This document shows positions 63,401-64,000 of a stretch of 64,000 bases of DNA, in pieces. The stretch is from assembly GCA_947044365.1 (NCBI GenBank), contig OX345642.1, positions 5,542,007 to 5,606,006 of the forward strand. The letters run 5' to 3'. Positions within the stretch are counted from its first letter, which is position 1. Every line of letters starts with the position of its first letter. Source of the DNA: Petrosia ficiformis (lineage: Eukaryota; Porifera; Demospongiae; Haplosclerida; Petrosiidae). The position numbers were made by a program, and so were the translations under genes. The notes beneath the pieces are model-generated. The model had not been told where the DNA came from, ran no database searches, and saw nothing but the letters and a program-made list of their open reading frames with translations.

Positions 63401-64000
63401 AAAAGTTAAAACTGAGATTTTGGAACAGCTAAGGAAAATTGAATGTCTTTCTGATAATCAGGAAATCAAAATAGCAATTAAAAGGCTACAAAAGAAATGG
63501 CATCCTGATAAAAATCCGGATTGTTTAGAACTTGCTGGAGAAGTTTTTAAATTTATCATGAATCAAAATATAGTGAAGCGTTTTAAGGAGATATCTTATG
63601 AAATAGAAATTGAGATTAAGGAAGAAAAGCAATGGAAAAGAGAATCAGCTGATCAAGAAAGTGATATACCATGTCCAGAAGTAGTTATTAATGTTGATGA
63701 GGGAAGGCGGTGGCTTAGGCAAGCTAAAATTGATAAAGAAGCTGTTTTAGTTATGTTTGAAAGTGTCAAGAATGACTGTTATTACCTTTCCGGTCATGTT
63801 TGCTTCTTAGCAAACCAAGTAGTAGAGAAAGCATTGAAAGCAGGGATGTATGCTATCTGTGGTGAACCAGATCTCACTAAACATTATCTTGTACCAATGG
63901 CTTCCAACCTACGTCTGAAAAATCCATCAATTATTCCTCATGATTTTGTCAATCAATCAAAAGTGATGGAAAAGTATTATATAAACACAAGGTATCCTAA
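48434..64000 (+). CDS. SACS: Sacsin (SACS-like giant co-chaperone), 3' end beyond window
   Basis: Exons 48434-48532, 49724-50000 and 51457 to the window end, in matching phases; the last is open for at least 12,544 nt. The start MEGRGESFGQKPPPLYELI precedes LRDYPSGQIFK, a sacsin hallmark, and begins only 213 bp after the kinase. Three sacsin supra-repeats each open with an HSP90-like ATPase fold: EFIQNADDA at residue 34 with GKFGIGFNSAYHIT; EMLQNADDAN at 1364 with GKFGVGFCSVYHITD; ELMQNADDAN at 2359 with GQFGIGFNAVYHITD. A J domain near 4115-4165 keeps the HPD motif (KKWHPDKNPD, His4141), and a HEPN domain from about 4209 (RRWLRQAKID, VVEKALKAGMY) reaches YYINTRYP at the edge. So 4306 residues are seen and a few tens are missing, against 4579 in human sacsin. 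The N-terminal ubiquitin-like domain of vertebrate sacsin is not visible. Known role: linking Hsp70 and filament/mitochondrial proteostasis; here inferred by orthology. Confidence 0.95.
48895..49500. repeat. Two copies of a dispersed CCATTAAT element in sacsin intron 1
   Basis: Around 48905 (CCACACCCATTAATTGACCAAGCCCC, then GTGATACAACTACATAACTA and GTGACACAAGTA) and 49407 (CCATTAATCGACTGAACCCC, GGAATGATGGGACTTCCTTA, GTGACACAAACA) the same layout recurs; related copies are at 47822-47970 and 36018-36170. No ORF or inverted termini were recognised, so the class is open. Confidence 0.5.
50330..50545. repeat. Degenerate AGTTA-rich simple repeat in sacsin intron 2
   Basis: TTAGTTATAG, TTTTAGTTAACTAACT and similar words recur with no fixed period. 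Confidence 0.45.
50712..51258. mobile_element. 547-bp MITE, family A copy 2 (sacsin intron 2)
   Basis: Same termini (TACCGTATGCCAGGAAATG ... inverted at the right end, worn to TACTGTA) and the same interior as 38314-38880, with about 20 bp net deletion and scattered substitutions. The two copies lie in introns of neighbouring genes in the same orientation. Confidence 0.85.
60475..60541 (+). repeat. In-frame 21-bp tandem repeat inside sacsin
   Basis: AATTCTCTTGAACAATGTCCT and two further copies encode NSLEQCP three times in a row. Length is a multiple of three, so the frame is kept. Confidence 0.9.
61191..61270 (+). repeat. In-frame 27-bp tandem repeat inside sacsin
   Basis: Three copies of a 27-bp unit around CAAGCTGTTACCGTGATACC encode SCYRDTKQ, SCYRDAKQ and SCNRDTKQ with linking Gln/Pro. 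Frame is kept. Confidence 0.9.

Overview
The window looks like nuclear DNA of an early-branching animal, most likely a demosponge. This is inference from gene content: a receptor tyrosine kinase with fibronectin-type ectodomain and a full-architecture sacsin gene, short introns with GT/AG borders, AT-rich spacers, many small inverted-repeat elements, and intronless enzymes of bacterial type. I see no rRNA, tRNA or CRISPR array.

Left flank (1-2390): the 3' part of a minus-strand GT-B glycosyltransferase gene that runs off the left edge, then a 1.24-kb foldback element with arms of about 240 bp.

Tandem array (2391-25269): five complete copies plus a 683-bp sixth partial copy of a 4.35-4.5-kb unit, almost identical to one another. 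Each complete unit holds a decayed minus-strand piggyBac transposase fragment, a 149-bp satellite of 15-16 monomers that itself shows a 7-monomer higher-order period, long (AT)n tracts, a hairpin and a short candidate 5' exon. Unit lengths of 4499, 4349, 4350, 4499 and 4499 bp are explained by loss of one monomer in units 2 and 3 and a further 1-bp deletion in unit 2.

Sugar-enzyme region (25.3-31 kb): an orphan minus-strand exon, a palindromic MITE, an intronless plus-strand DegT/perosamine-synthase-type sugar aminotransferase (26904-28136), and a convergent minus-strand gene whose N-terminal part resembles a glycosyltransferase and whose C-terminal part is a GH5-type glycoside hydrolase (29186-30967). 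With the left-edge glycosyltransferase this makes three carbohydrate-active genes around the array.

Right half (32.8-64 kb): a plus-strand receptor tyrosine kinase gene (exons from 36575 to 48220, possible signal-peptide exon at 32826), whose introns carry MITEs, microsatellites, a 69-bp minisatellite and a Penelope-like remnant with hammerhead-ribozyme-like motifs. Only 213 bp downstream begins a sacsin gene (48434 to beyond 64000): two small exons and one giant exon of at least 12.5 kb encoding three HSP90-like ATPase supra-repeats, a J domain and most of a HEPN domain.
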